DNA from: Sporosarcina aquimarina
Lineage (GTDB): Bacteria > Bacillota > Bacilli > Bacillales_A > Planococcaceae
NCBI RefSeq assembly: GCF_023715615.1
Contig: NZ_JAMBOM010000004.1
Location: forward strand, 62,001 to 126,000
DNA length: 64,000 nt
Direction of reading: 5' to 3'
Shown: piece by piece, positions 21,034 through 29,938 of the stretch
Layout of the letters: every line of letters begins with the position of its first letter
Position numbering within the stretch: position 1 is the stretch's first letter
The notes under the pieces: model-generated
Seen by the model: only the letters and a program-made list of their open reading frames with translations
What the model was told of the DNA's origin: nothing
Database searches by the model: none
Position numbers and translations under genes: made by a program

Positions 21034-21193
21034 TGCTCATAACTGAAAGAATTTGATCATAAAATATGAAAAGTGCTCATAAAACGTGGAAAGTGCTCAT
21101 AACTCATCAAAAGTGATCATAAAAACTGAAAAGTGCTCAAAAAACAAAAGAAATGATCATAACGTCACAATAATGATCATAAACACGACAATC
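21034..21193. repeat. 20-nt-period repeat array, right block
   Basis: Eight further copies of the same element at exact 20-nt steps: 21034, 21054, 21074, 21094, 21114, 21134, 21154 and 21174. The core alternates between TGATCAT and TGCTCAT (one TGCTCAA); degenerate copies may flank both ends (CTATCAT at 21014). The unit approximates AAAAGTGMTCATAAAACNTG. It has the same orientation as the left block but is not in register with it (start positions differ by 17 modulo 20). Confidence 0.9.
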
Positions 21194-21207
21194 AGCATCC
21201 TGCCACC

Positions 21208-21264
21208 CAAAAAAACATGCACGCCAAAGGAGTTTAACGACTCTCAGAGGTGTGCATGTTTTCT
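21208..21264 (-). terminator. Rho-independent terminator after mnmH
   Basis: AACATGCAC at 21214-21222 pairs with GTGCATGTT at 21252-21260; read on the minus strand the stem is followed by a run of T (A run at 21209-21215). The loop contains a smaller GAG/CTC pairing. Confidence 0.75.
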
Positions 21265-21267
21265 TTA

Positions 21268-22308
21268 TTATTTCTTCATATACTCCTGTTTCCAAGCCAA
21301 TACTTTCTCAAATGCCTCGTCCACAGTATCTGCTGCAATTGACACTTTCAAGTTATCATCCACTTTTCCAGTCGAATGCTGATAGCGAGGATCATAGTAA
21401 TGCTCAAGGAGCAATAGGGTCGCCTTCTCAAAATCGCTTGTTTCCAATGCAATTTCAATTTCCTTCGCAATTGGCACGTGAATCCGGCGCCGTATTTGTT
21501 GGAAAGCAGCTTTGAACTCTTCAGGTCGTTTTGTTGGCTTATAGTCTTCCAACGTAATTCTTACGCGTTCTTCAATCGGTAGTTGGATAATTAACTGTCG
21601 ACTATGTTCCTTTTTATCGAACAAGAAACCAGGCATCGTCACTTTACCAATCCGTTTACTTTCACCTTCTATGAACACAACTTTTTCATCTTTAGTCCGT
21701 TTAAGATCATGTAAAAGTAACGATTCAAAGTTTTTCTGATTACTGCCCTCTAAACCAATCTGACCGAAAATTGATCCTCTGTGTCCTGCGAGATGTTCTA
21801 AATCGACAATAGGTTCACCCGCTTCTGCTAGCTTATGCAATATCACTGTCTTGCCTGAACCGGTATAGCCATTTAACACAATCAGCTCAGGTGTATACTC
21901 AATATTTGCAAGCTCCTCTACCACCCATTGGCGATAAGTACGAATGCCACCAGTCAACCTGTGAGCATGGATTCCCATTAGATCGAGAACTGTCGCAGCT
22001 GTTTTACTACGCATTCCTCCGCGCCAACAAAATACGGTCATAGACGTATCTATTTTTTCAAACTCAGCTATGAAGGCAGGTAGTTTTTCAGCAAATATCG
22101 CAAGTCCTCGCTTTTTTGCTTCTGCCTGACCGACTTGCTTATAAATCGTACCAACTTCTGCCCGTTCTGCATCATTAAAAACAGGAATATTCAAGGCTCC
22201 TGGAATACTTGCTTCTGCAAATTCTTTAGGAGATCGGACATCGATCATTGTATGGGGCTCTTTTGCGTGGAGGCCCATTAATTCCCGTAGTGTTATATCA
22301 CGAAACAT
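21268..22308 (-). CDS. mnmH: MnmH (SelU/YbbB), tRNA 2-selenouridine synthase
   Basis: MnmH replaces sulfur by selenium in mnm5s2U34 of tRNA Lys, Glu and Gln, using selenophosphate via a geranylated intermediate. The 346-residue protein has an N-terminal rhodanese domain with the catalytic cysteine in FCWRGGMRS (Cys94) and a C-terminal P-loop domain (GYTGSGKT, residues 147-154). Both motifs are intact. It starts at ATG 22308 after GAAGGTG, 12 bp downstream of selD, so the two form one operon that supplies and uses selenophosphate. A terminator follows. Confidence 0.93.
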   Translation of the reverse strand: MFRDITLRELMGLHAKEPHTMIDVRSPKEFAEASIPGALNIPVFNDAERAEVGTIYKQVGQAEAKKRGLAIFAEKLPAFIAEFEKIDTSMTVFCWRGGMRSKTAATVLDLMGIHAHRLTGGIRTYRQWVVEELANIEYTPELIVLNGYTGSGKTVILHKLAEAGEPIVDLEHLAGHRGSIFGQIGLEGSNQKNFESLLLHDLKRTKDEKVVFIEGESKRIGKVTMPGFLFDKKEHSRQLIIQLPIEERVRITLEDYKPTKRPEEFKAAFQQIRRRIHVPIAKEIEIALETSDFEKATLLLLEHYYDPRYQHSTGKVDDNLKVSIAADTVDEAFEKVLAWKQEYMKK

Positions 22309-22320
22309 ACATGCACCTTC

Positions 22321-23364
22321 TTATTGGACAGAAATGTGTCCCGGATTGTCAGACGTAACTGTACCAATTTGTTTTGCGTCCACACCATTCTTCTGTAGGG
22401 AAGCTAGTAATTCATCCGCTTCATTAGGAGAAACCGCGATTAGCAATCCACCAGAAGTCACAGCATCACACAAAATCCATTGGTCGATTTGGTCTAAGTG
22501 ACTCGCAAAAGTAACATCATCTTCAAGGTGCGCAAAGTTATTTTTGGTTCCACCTGGAACGTGACCACCTTCAGCTAATTCTTTAGCGCGTGGAAGAACC
22601 GGTACAGCATCTGCCTTCAACGTGATGCCTGCATTGCTACCTTTCGCCATTTCAGAAGTATGCCCAAGTAGACCGAATCCAGTCACATCTGTAACCGCAT
22701 GAACGTCAAAATCTGCCATTGTCTCAGCAGCCGTTTTATTCAGTGTAGTCATGACAGACGTAACGTGCTTAATTTCTTCATTAGATAGCTTGCCATGTTT
22801 CAGTGAAGTCGTGTAGATACCTACTCCAATTGGTTTTGTAAGAAGGAGAACATCCCCAGGAATAGCACCAGCATTTGGTCGGATTTTGTCTGGGTGCACC
22901 GTGCCAGTCACAGCAAGACCGAACTTCGGTTCCTGGTCGTCAATGGAGTGTCCACCAACAAGTGTAACGCCTGCTTCTTTTAATTTGTCAGCTGCACCGC
23001 GTAGAATTTCTGTCAAAATAGTTTTGTCTAGTGCCGCAATAGGGAATGCAACTATATTAAGGGCAGTTATAGGAGTCCCTCCCATTGCGTAGACATCACT
23101 GATTGCGTTTGTAGCCGCAATTTGACCAAAGTCATATGGGTCATCTACGATTGGTGTGAAGAAATCCAGTGTTTGCACGATTGCAAGTTCATCTGTTAAC
23201 TTGTAAACACCCGCATCATCACTTGTATCCAATCCTACCAAAAGGTTTGGATTTGGTGTTGCGGTAGGGAGTGTGCGCAAAACCTCAGCTAAATCCGCTG
23301 GTCCAATTTTGCAGCCACAGCCGCCTTTTTTTGTAAGTGTCGTCAGTTTAACTGTTGTTTCCAT
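22321..23364 (-). CDS. selD: SelD, selenide, water dikinase
   Basis: SelD makes selenophosphate from selenide and ATP. The 347-residue protein has the catalytic glycine-rich loop with cysteine, KGGCGCKIG (Cys16), so it is the Cys rather than Sec form. It also shows the ATP-site residues in GLDTSDDAGVY and TLDFFTPIVDDPYDFGQIAA. Its partner mnmH is 12 bp downstream. No selA, selB or tRNA-Sec is present in the window, which suggests the selenium is used for tRNA modification, although such genes could lie elsewhere in the genome. Confidence 0.95.
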   Translation of the reverse strand: METTVKLTTLTKKGGCGCKIGPADLAEVLRTLPTATPNPNLLVGLDTSDDAGVYKLTDELAIVQTLDFFTPIVDDPYDFGQIAATNAISDVYAMGGTPITALNIVAFPIAALDKTILTEILRGAADKLKEAGVTLVGGHSIDDQEPKFGLAVTGTVHPDKIRPNAGAIPGDVLLLTKPIGVGIYTTSLKHGKLSNEEIKHVTSVMTTLNKTAAETMADFDVHAVTDVTGFGLLGHTSEMAKGSNAGITLKADAVPVLPRAKELAEGGHVPGGTKNNFAHLEDDVTFASHLDQIDQWILCDAVTSGGLLIAVSPNEADELLASLQKNGVDAKQIGTVTSDNPGHISVQ

Positions 23365-23560
23365 GAATACGTCGCCTCACAATTCTTGTTTTGTTCAGTA
23401 AGCCGAAAAAGCTTGCTATCGTTCAGTTTATCACAAAACGCCAAGTTTTCTGTTGTGGAGCATTCGAAAAGAGACAACAACCGACATAACTTATTTATAT
23501 GGCTTCTTGAGAGGCGCCCTGAAATGATAAATAGTATCGATTTTGAAGGAGGAATTTTTA

Positions 23561-24979
23561 ATGGAAAGCTATGAAATGATTATTGGAAAACAGGACTTTG
23601 GTGAAAAATTAGAGAAAATCATCGTAGTCAATCCATTCACGCAAGAGAAGATTGCGGAGGTCCCTAAAGGAGGAAAGGAAGAAGCGATACGAGCTGTGGA
23701 TGAAGCCTCTAATGCTTTTCAAGAATGGGCTAACTTTTCTGCGTATGAACGTAGCGAACTACTAATGAAATGGCATGACTTAATTGAACGCGACAAAGAG
23801 GACTTAGCGAAAACGATGACTCTAGAACAAGGGAAGCCAACAAAAGAAGCTGTGGGTGAAATCGATTATGCAAATGGCTTTAACAAGTGGTACGCAGAAG
23901 AAGGGAAGCGCCTTTATGGGGAAACAATACCTGCCACTCAACAAAATAAACGTATGTTTGTTACCAAACAACCAGTTGGGGTTGTTGCAGCTATAACACC
24001 ATGGAACTTTCCAGCTGCGATGATTACACGAAAAGTGGCACCAGCGCTAGCGGTGGGCTGTACAGTCGTCATAAAGCCATCACGAGAAACACCGCTCACG
24101 GCCATTAAGCTCGGGAGACTTGCTTTGGAAGCAGGAATTCCCCAGGGAGTAGTAAATATTGTAACTGGAGACTCCAAAACAATTAGTGATGCATGGCTTG
24201 AAGATGGTCGTGTTAAAAAGATTACATTCACGGGATCTACAGAAGTCGGCCGAGAGCTCATGAAGAAAGCGTCAGATTCTGTGAAAAAAGTGTCGCTTGA
24301 ATTGGGAGGCTTAGCCCCAGCAATTGTGATGGAAGACAGTGACCTAGAGAAAGCAGCGGAGGGTGTCATTGCCACGAAATTTAGAAATGCAGGACAAACA
24401 TGCGTCTGTGCCAACCGTGTCTACGTGCAGGAAACGATTGTCGACGAGTTCACAAAAATATTTAAGGACAAAGTAAAATCCTTGAAAGCGGGAGATGGTC
24501 TAGCAGATGGTACCCAAATTGGACCATTAATCGATGAAAAAGCGGTTAAAAAAGTAGAGCTACATGTAAAAGATGCGTTGGATAAAGGAGCGCAATTGGC
24601 GACAGGTGGTCAAAGGATAGAAGGTCTCATTTATGAACCAACTGTGCTAACAGGTGTGACTGAAGATATGTTGTGTATGAACGAAGAAACATTTGGTCCA
24701 GTTGCACCGATTTCCATATTTAAAACGGAGGAGGAAGTGATTCAACGGGCGAATGATACAATCTATGGACTAGCGGCCTATTTATTTACCGAAAACCTTA
24801 GCAGAGGAATCCGAATGAGTGAACAGCTTGAATATGGCATTGTGGGTCTGAATGACGGTTCTCCATCATCACCACAAGCACCATTTGGGGGATTCAAGCA
24901 GAGTGGTTTAGGCCGAGAAGGCGGTCACCACGGTATCGACGAGTTTGTAGAGGTCAAGTACATTTCAGTCGGATTGTGA
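23561..24979 (+). CDS. gabD: NAD(P)-dependent succinate-semialdehyde dehydrogenase family protein
   Basis: A 472-residue aldehyde dehydrogenase of the succinate-semialdehyde group, which oxidises succinate semialdehyde to succinate at the end of GABA breakdown. NAD(P) binding is shown by TPWNFPAAMITRK and FTGSTEVGRELM, the catalytic Glu by SLELGGLAPAIV, and the catalytic cysteine by FRNAGQTCVCANR, whose CxC pattern is typical of GabD. ATG 23561 follows GAAGGAGGAA; an in-frame TTG at 23543 has no ribosome site. No gabT neighbours it, so the exact substrate is inferred from family resemblance. A terminator follows. Confidence 0.85.
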   Translation: MESYEMIIGKQDFGEKLEKIIVVNPFTQEKIAEVPKGGKEEAIRAVDEASNAFQEWANFSAYERSELLMKWHDLIERDKEDLAKTMTLEQGKPTKEAVGEIDYANGFNKWYAEEGKRLYGETIPATQQNKRMFVTKQPVGVVAAITPWNFPAAMITRKVAPALAVGCTVVIKPSRETPLTAIKLGRLALEAGIPQGVVNIVTGDSKTISDAWLEDGRVKKITFTGSTEVGRELMKKASDSVKKVSLELGGLAPAIVMEDSDLEKAAEGVIATKFRNAGQTCVCANRVYVQETIVDEFTKIFKDKVKSLKAGDGLADGTQIGPLIDEKAVKKVELHVKDALDKGAQLATGGQRIEGLIYEPTVLTGVTEDMLCMNEETFGPVAPISIFKTEEEVIQRANDTIYGLAAYLFTENLSRGIRMSEQLEYGIVGLNDGSPSSPQAPFGGFKQSGLGREGGHHGIDEFVEVKYISVGL

Positions 24980-24990
24980 GAACCAAAAAA

Positions 24991-25024
24991 AACAGGCAAA
25001 GCCAAAAGGGCTCTGCCTGTTTTC
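24991..25024. terminator. Bidirectional terminator between gabD and ilvA
   Basis: AACAGGC-aaAGCC pairs with GGGCTctGCCTGTT, with an A run before and a T run after, and it can serve both convergent genes. Confidence 0.85.
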
Positions 25025-25032
25025 CTATTCCA

Positions 25033-26304
25033 CTAAATTAACAAATCGAACAGCGTACTGTCATTATTCACTTCAGTAAATGAGAATCCATTCGAACGCA
25101 TACGGTCTACCAAGCCGCCATAATCCTCAGGATGCTTCAGTTCGATACCCACGAGTCCTGGACCGTTTTCTTTATTGTTTTTCTTCGTATATTCGAAAGT
25201 TGTAATATCATCATTTGGACCGAGAACATTATCTAGGAATTGTCGTAACGCACCCGCACGTTGTGGGAAATTTACAATGAAATAATACAACAGTCCTTCA
25301 TGGATTAAAGACTTTTCTTTGATTTCCTGCATCCTTCCGATATCGTTATTCCCGCCACTTATGACGACGACAATCGATTTCCCTTTAATTTCTTCTTTAT
25401 AAAAGTCGAGTGATGCAATTGGGAGTGCACCAGCCGGTTCTGCGATGATTGCGTGCTTATTATACAATTCGAGAATGGCTGTACACACCTTACCTTCAGG
25501 AACTGCTACTATTTCATCGACCAATTCGAAACAAATATTAAAAGTCTTATGACCGGGACACTTCACAGCAGCGCCGTCAACAAACTTATCAATTGTAGGT
25601 AACGAGATTACCTTTCCCTTTTCAAAGGAAGCTTTCATGCTGGCTGCTCCAGCGGGCTCCACGCCAATCATCCGGGTTAACGGAGATAGGTTTTTAATGT
25701 ACGTGCTCATACCAGAAAGGAGACCGCCGCCCCCAACACTTGAAAAAACAAAATCAATAGGTTCTTCTATATCATTCATAATTTCAACAGCGACCGTAGC
25801 TTGACCAGCGATAATGTCGAAATCATCAAAAGGATGAATGAATATTCGATCTTCTTCATCGGTACAATGCTTGGCACTTGTAAAAGAATCGTCAAATGTA
25901 TCTCCTGTTAACAGAATTTCAACAAATCCTTTACCGAACATTTTTACTTGGTCCACTTTTTGCTTAGGAGTAGTTAAGGGCATAAAAATCTTCCCGTCAA
26001 TTCCAAGTTGTGCACACGCAAACGCGACACCTTGAGCATGATTGCCAGCACTGGCACAAACAATGCCTTTTTCCAATGCGTCGGATTCGATCCGTTTAAT
26101 TTTGTAATAGGCCCCTCTCAACTTGAAAGACCGAACGTGTTGCAAATCTTCTCGTTTAATGTAAACGGTACATCCATACTCTTCTGACAACCGTTCGTTT
26201 TTTTGAAGAGGTGTATGCGCCACGATATCTTTTAATACCTGATTAGCAATTAAAATGTCTTCGATACCTAAATTTTTCTTTTCTACTTCTTGAACGTTTG
26301 TCAA
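25033..26304 (-). CDS. ilvA: IlvA, threonine ammonia-lyase (deaminase)
   Basis: IlvA deaminates threonine to 2-oxobutanoate, the first step to isoleucine. The PLP lysine lies in RSFKLRGAYYK, the glycine-rich phosphate loop in SVGGGGLLSGM, and the C-terminal 80 residues form a single ACT-like regulatory domain, as in the short Bacillus enzyme. The best start is TTG 26304, preceded by GAGGAGG at eight bases, giving 423 residues (B. subtilis 422); an in-frame ATG at 26370 has no ribosome site. A CcpA cre-like site lies about 105 bp upstream. Confidence 0.92.
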   Translation of the reverse strand: MTNVQEVEKKNLGIEDILIANQVLKDIVAHTPLQKNERLSEEYGCTVYIKREDLQHVRSFKLRGAYYKIKRIESDALEKGIVCASAGNHAQGVAFACAQLGIDGKIFMPLTTPKQKVDQVKMFGKGFVEILLTGDTFDDSFTSAKHCTDEEDRIFIHPFDDFDIIAGQATVAVEIMNDIEEPIDFVFSSVGGGGLLSGMSTYIKNLSPLTRMIGVEPAGAASMKASFEKGKVISLPTIDKFVDGAAVKCPGHKTFNICFELVDEIVAVPEGKVCTAILELYNKHAIIAEPAGALPIASLDFYKEEIKGKSIVVVISGGNNDIGRMQEIKEKSLIHEGLLYYFIVNFPQRAGALRQFLDNVLGPNDDITTFEYTKKNNKENGPGLVGIELKHPEDYGGLVDRMRSNGFSFTEVNNDSTLFDLLI

Positions 26305-26409
26305 TGGGTGAACCTCCTCAACACTAGCATTTTTCAATACTAACATGTGTTGGAGGAGATATACAACCACTTTGTCTAAATAGTTAGAACTTTTAGTTCG
26401 ATAATAATA

Positions 26410-26423
26410 TGTAAGCGTTTTCT
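26410..26423. promoter_or_regulatory. CcpA cre-like site upstream of ilvA
   Basis: TGTAAGCGTTTTCT matches the catabolite-response element TGWAANCGNTNWCA at 13 of 14 positions. It lies between the lipid-kinase stop and the ilvA start, so it suggests carbon-catabolite control of ilvA. This is a pattern match only. Confidence 0.6.
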
Positions 26424-26438
26424 TTATAAAAATATATG

Positions 26439-27341
26439 TTATTCACTTGTGTCTACAAGTTGTAGTGCTTCTGATTGTAATCGAATTGTAAATCGAGGGG
26501 CATGAATAGGTTCACCATCTAAGATGAACAAGATGTCCCGATTAGCTTGTAACGTAACAATAGAACCTGTTAAATAAGTGATTGAAGGGCTGTGAATCGG
26601 ATTTCCATGAAGAAGTTTTGGAAACAAACGAAGCAGCAGGGAAGACCTGTTTGCTGTATGTGCAATGGTGATATGCATCAGGCCATCATTTGTTAGTGCA
26701 TCCGGACAGACTCTTAAACCCCCTCCGTAAGAAGGGGTATTGCCGACAGCAATCAGCCATGTACGGTGCCAAAAGTATGGTTTATCATCAATCGACACAT
26801 TCACTTCAAATGGTGTAAAGCTGCTTATCGTATGGATAGCTGCAATCGGGTAGGCAAGACCGCCTAATCCAAATTTGTTTAGAAGCGATTTGTAAAAAGA
26901 ACGGTTAGCTTTTTCGCCGATTTCTGCATCTATTCCAGCAGCGGCAATGGTGATTCCAAGTTTCCCATCTACATCGAGTAAATCGATTTGTTGGGTAGAA
27001 AAATCTAAGAGTCTCTCAAAGAAAACAAGCGGATTACGAGTAAGGTGAAAAGCTCTCGCAGCATCATTCCCGGATCCTGCTGGCAGAATGGCAAGTGGGA
27101 TGGAATGTTCTGATGCAAGTTGGACAATAGATCCAGTCGTTCCGTCACCACCAATGACTACAATTGCTTTTAATGTGCAGCTTCCTATCAGTTTTTTTAG
27201 GAACTGATTTGATGCTTCTTTTGAATCACTTAGGAGTGCTTCGTGTGGCATCTTATACTGGATGAACAATTGTTCGACTCGTTGAAATAGTTGAGTTGCT
27301 TTTCCTCGACCCGAAGAAGGATTGACAATGATTGCATACAT
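26439..27341 (-). CDS. Diacylglycerol kinase family lipid kinase (YegS/DgkB fold)
   Basis: A 300-residue cytoplasmic lipid kinase of the DAGK_cat family. It has the nucleotide-binding signature VVIGGDGTTGSIVQLA (about residues 61-76), the second glycine-rich motif LPAGSGNDAARA, and FILDGEPIHAPRF near the C-terminus. The family includes DgkB, which recycles diacylglycerol, and YegS-like enzymes; the substrate is not resolved here. The ATG follows GAGGTGTG. It is 23 bp downstream of the MarR regulator on the same strand, so the two are likely one transcript under the regulator's control. Confidence 0.82.
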   Translation of the reverse strand: MYAIIVNPSSGRGKATQLFQRVEQLFIQYKMPHEALLSDSKEASNQFLKKLIGSCTLKAIVVIGGDGTTGSIVQLASEHSIPLAILPAGSGNDAARAFHLTRNPLVFFERLLDFSTQQIDLLDVDGKLGITIAAAGIDAEIGEKANRSFYKSLLNKFGLGGLAYPIAAIHTISSFTPFEVNVSIDDKPYFWHRTWLIAVGNTPSYGGGLRVCPDALTNDGLMHITIAHTANRSSLLLRLFPKLLHGNPIHSPSITYLTGSIVTLQANRDILFILDGEPIHAPRFTIRLQSEALQLVDTSE

Positions 27342-27364
27342 AAATCACACCTCATCCCACAAGT

Positions 27365-27808
27365 TTAGTTCGAAGGTTTTGTTAGTGCTTCATCAAGCTT
27401 TTTATAAATCGCTAACATAGCTTGCTGTTCTTCCGATGAAATATGTGAAAACAACTCTCTGCGTACTTCGATTCCATCATTGTAAGCTTTTTTGACAAGC
27501 ACTTTCCCAGCTTCGGTAATGGATAGATACTTAGTTCTTTTGTCTTCGTCAGCTTGTCTTCTTTCAATGAGACCTTGTTTTGTAAGCTTCATTGAGAGGT
27601 GCGTAAGTGAGGCAGGAGTGAAATTCAGTTTCTTGGCAATATCTGTTGGCCTGCTTTCTCCCTCATTTAATAACTCTTGAAGAACGAGGATATGGGAAAT
27701 TCCGAGATCGTTGTCAGAGCGCTGTTGCCATTTGACAATCATTTGATAGCTAACTTTTTCAATCGTATGGAGCAGTTCAAAAATATTTTTGTCATTAGTA
27801 GTAGTCAT
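27365..27808 (-). CDS. MarR family transcriptional regulator
   Basis: A 147-residue winged-helix repressor. The DNA-binding core reads GESRPTDIAKKLNFTPASLTHLSMKLTKQGLIERRQADEDK in continuous frame: helix-turn-helix, then the wing with the RRxADxRD-type tip (residues about 50-92). Dimerisation helices flank it. GGAGG lies 11 bases before the ATG. An inverted repeat about 25 bp upstream (27832-27858) is a candidate autoregulatory operator. The lipid kinase gene follows by 23 bp; no ligand can be inferred. Confidence 0.88.
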   Translation of the reverse strand: MTTTNDKNIFELLHTIEKVSYQMIVKWQQRSDNDLGISHILVLQELLNEGESRPTDIAKKLNFTPASLTHLSMKLTKQGLIERRQADEDKRTKYLSITEAGKVLVKKAYNDGIEVRRELFSHISSEEQQAMLAIYKKLDEALTKPSN

Positions 27809-27831
27809 AGTGTGAAACCTCCGTGGTAATA

Positions 27832-27858
27832 AACTTGCTAAGTAAACGATTGCAAGTT
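27832..27858. promoter_or_regulatory. Candidate MarR operator (inverted repeat)
   Basis: AACTTGC at 27832-27838 and GCAAGTT at 27852-27858 form a perfect 7-bp inverted repeat with a 13-bp spacer. The half-sites are 20 bp apart, two helical turns, and sit just upstream of the marR start. Confidence 0.5.
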
Positions 27859-28074
27859 GTTAAAAGTAAAAGACTATTCTATCATACCTCAACGTTGATG
27901 AAAAACAGAGAAAAATGACTTCAAAAGATAGAAGTTAAATTGAAATACAAATGTGAGTAAAGAGTGAAGTTTGTGTGACGAATTATGTTTGTGTAGTTTT
28001 TCACTAGAATCTAGGTTAAAATCAGAGGTAGAAAAGTCCTTGTTAATCGAAATAAGAAAGAGGTATTATGTCTC

Positions 28075-29787
28075 ATGAAGTTAAGAAAGTCATTAACATT
28101 TCAGCTTGGCAGTTTAATAATTGGTATTCTTGTTGTCATGCTCGCCATCACGTCTGTAGCCACTTACAAAACGGCATATGACAAACTCTTCGATGCAGCT
28201 GGTATCGAAGCGTATGGGTGTGCAAATATTACTACTGGTCTTATTTTACCTAAGGATATGGACAAAGCGCTGGCAGGAGACGCTTCGACTCAAGAAAAAG
28301 TGGGAGAACAACTTAACTGGACGACTGCTCATAAAGACATTTTTGAAACGCAATACATTGTCGAGTTAGACGGAACTTTAGTGGCTGTTGATGATCATCT
28401 AAAAGCTAAAGGATTCAAGCCAGGAGATAAGTTTAAAGTGGATGATAAAGCGATTGCAATGCTCGCTGATATGAAACATCCCACCTATTCTAAAGCATAT
28501 AACTTTGCAGGCATGAAACGTTTGTCAGGATATGCCCCGATTTTTAAAGATCAAGATCCATCTAAAGAAGTGATCGCTGTAAGTGTCATTGACTTCGACG
28601 CAGGAATTGTCACTTCCCGGACATGGGGAGTTGTTCGAAACGGTATTTTAATCAGTATCGTTCCCTTGTTGCTAGCTGCGCTGTTGACGATTTTCTTACT
28701 TCGCAAAAAAACGAAACCGATTTCGCAGCTTATTGATCATTCCAAACAGTTAGCTTCTGGTAATTTAGGAATTGCGGATGTACAAGTTTCGAGTAAGGAT
28801 GAGGTAGGAGATCTAGCGACAACCTTAAACACACTCGCATCGAATTTACGGAATATGATCGGTACCGTCAAAACTACTTCTTCCAAATTAACAACAAGCA
28901 TGACCCAAACAGTAGACTCTTTAGAAGAAATGGAAGGGGCCGCTCATATGGTTTCTGAAAATATTAATGAAGCTGCGAGCTCTGTTGTGGATGGCAACGC
29001 AAGTGTGAATCAAGTTGCTCAACTAATTCAGGATTTAGCACATGATCTTCACCAAGCAGATGAACGTGCAAAAAAAGCAACATCGATCTCCTCAAACACA
29101 ATGGTGTTAGCGGAAGAGGGGAGAGCACGGGCAATATCTTTAAGTGATGATATGAAAAAGATTTCTGTTTCTTCTTCGAGTACAAAACTAGCGATTCAAG
29201 GACTGATCGATTCGGCGAAAAAGATCCAGACAATCACTGAATCGATTTCTGATATTGCAAACCAAACCAACTTACTAGCATTAAATGCCTCCATAGAGGC
29301 GGCTAGGGCAGGTGAGCACGGCAAAGGATTTGCAGTCGTTGCTGATGAAGTGCGTCGTCTTGCAGAACAATCTAACCAGGACGTTCAGGAAGTAGGGCAA
29401 CTGATTAAGGATATTTCCTCTAGCATTGCAGATGTGGTGCATTCAACAGAAGAGAGTGGAGAACTAATTGAAACCGGATCAGAAACAGTACGCCAAACTG
29501 CCCAGACATTAAGTGGTATTTCCACGGCTGTTGAAGATACAGTAGCTGAGGTCTCGGCAATCTCTGAAAGCCTGATGCGAGAAGCGAAGAAATCAGAGGA
29601 AGCAGAGCGTTATATACAAATGTTAGCAGATGCACTTCGTTCCTTGGAGGAGATGACTTCGAACATATCAGCATCAGGTGAAGAAACGTCAGCTACGATT
29701 AGTGATGTCGCAGAACAATCCAACGAATTGAAACGACTTGCAGATGAATTGGATGCGAGTGTTCAACTCTTTCATTTGATTGAATAA
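28075..29787 (+). CDS. Methyl-accepting chemotaxis protein
   Basis: A 570-residue transmembrane chemoreceptor. TM1 is at about residues 13-33, followed by an extracellular Cache-like sensor domain (to about 185), TM2 at about 190-209, a HAMP linker (about 210-262) and a long antiparallel coiled-coil signalling domain. The highly conserved tip is present: [19 protein letters not shown], then [17 protein letters not shown]. No CheR/CheB-tethering pentapeptide is visible at the C-terminus. The site is AAAGAGG, rather far (about 12 bases) from ATG 28075. No sigma-D promoter could be recognised. The ligand is unknown. Confidence 0.93.
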   Translation: MKLRKSLTFQLGSLIIGILVVMLAITSVATYKTAYDKLFDAAGIEAYGCANITTGLILPKDMDKALAGDASTQEKVGEQLNWTTAHKDIFETQYIVELDGTLVAVDDHLKAKGFKPGDKFKVDDKAIAMLADMKHPTYSKAYNFAGMKRLSGYAPIFKDQDPSKEVIAVSVIDFDAGIVTSRTWGVVRNGILISIVPLLLAALLTIFLLRKKTKPISQLIDHSKQLASGNLGIADVQVSSKDEVGDLATTLNTLASNLRNMIGTVKTTSSKLTTSMTQTVDSLEEMEGAAHMVSENINEAASSVVDGNASVNQVAQLIQDLAHDLHQADERAKKATSISSNTMVLAEEGRARAISLSDDMKKISVSSSSTKLAIQGLIDSAKKIQTITESISDIANQTNLLALNASIEAARAGEHGKGFAVVADEVRRLAEQSNQDVQEVGQLIKDISSSIADVVHSTEESGELIETGSETVRQTAQTLSGISTAVEDTVAEVSAISESLMREAKKSEEAERYIQMLADALRSLEEMTSNISASGEETSATISDVAEQSNELKRLADELDASVQLFHLIE

Positions 29788-29795
29788 GAAGCAGA

Positions 29796-29831
29796 CAGCT
29801 CAATTCACGAATGAATGCGTGAATTGAGCTG
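29796..29831. repeat. Perfect 14-bp inverted repeat without T run
   Basis: CAGCTCAATTCACG at 29796-29809 and its exact complement at 29818-29831 enclose an 8-nt loop. It lies 9 bp after the chemoreceptor stop, where a terminator would be expected, but AAGTAG follows in place of U residues. Confidence 0.85.
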
Positions 29832-29938
29832 AAGTAGCAGTGGAATGAATCGTCTTTCACGTGTCAGATCATGTTGTATTCTTGCGATATATGATATAAT
29901 GAACTGGTGAAAAATTTTAGTTCTGAGGAGTTATCGAC

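Noticed and set aside
20617..21193. CRISPR array
   Set aside because: The repeated unit is only about 10 bases and degenerate, the period is 20 nt with A-rich variable parts, and there are no cas genes. CRISPR repeats are 24-48 nt and nearly identical.
21268..23364. Selenocysteine (in-frame TGA) in SelD
   Set aside because: The catalytic position is encoded as cysteine in GGCGCK and no in-frame TGA interrupts the gene.
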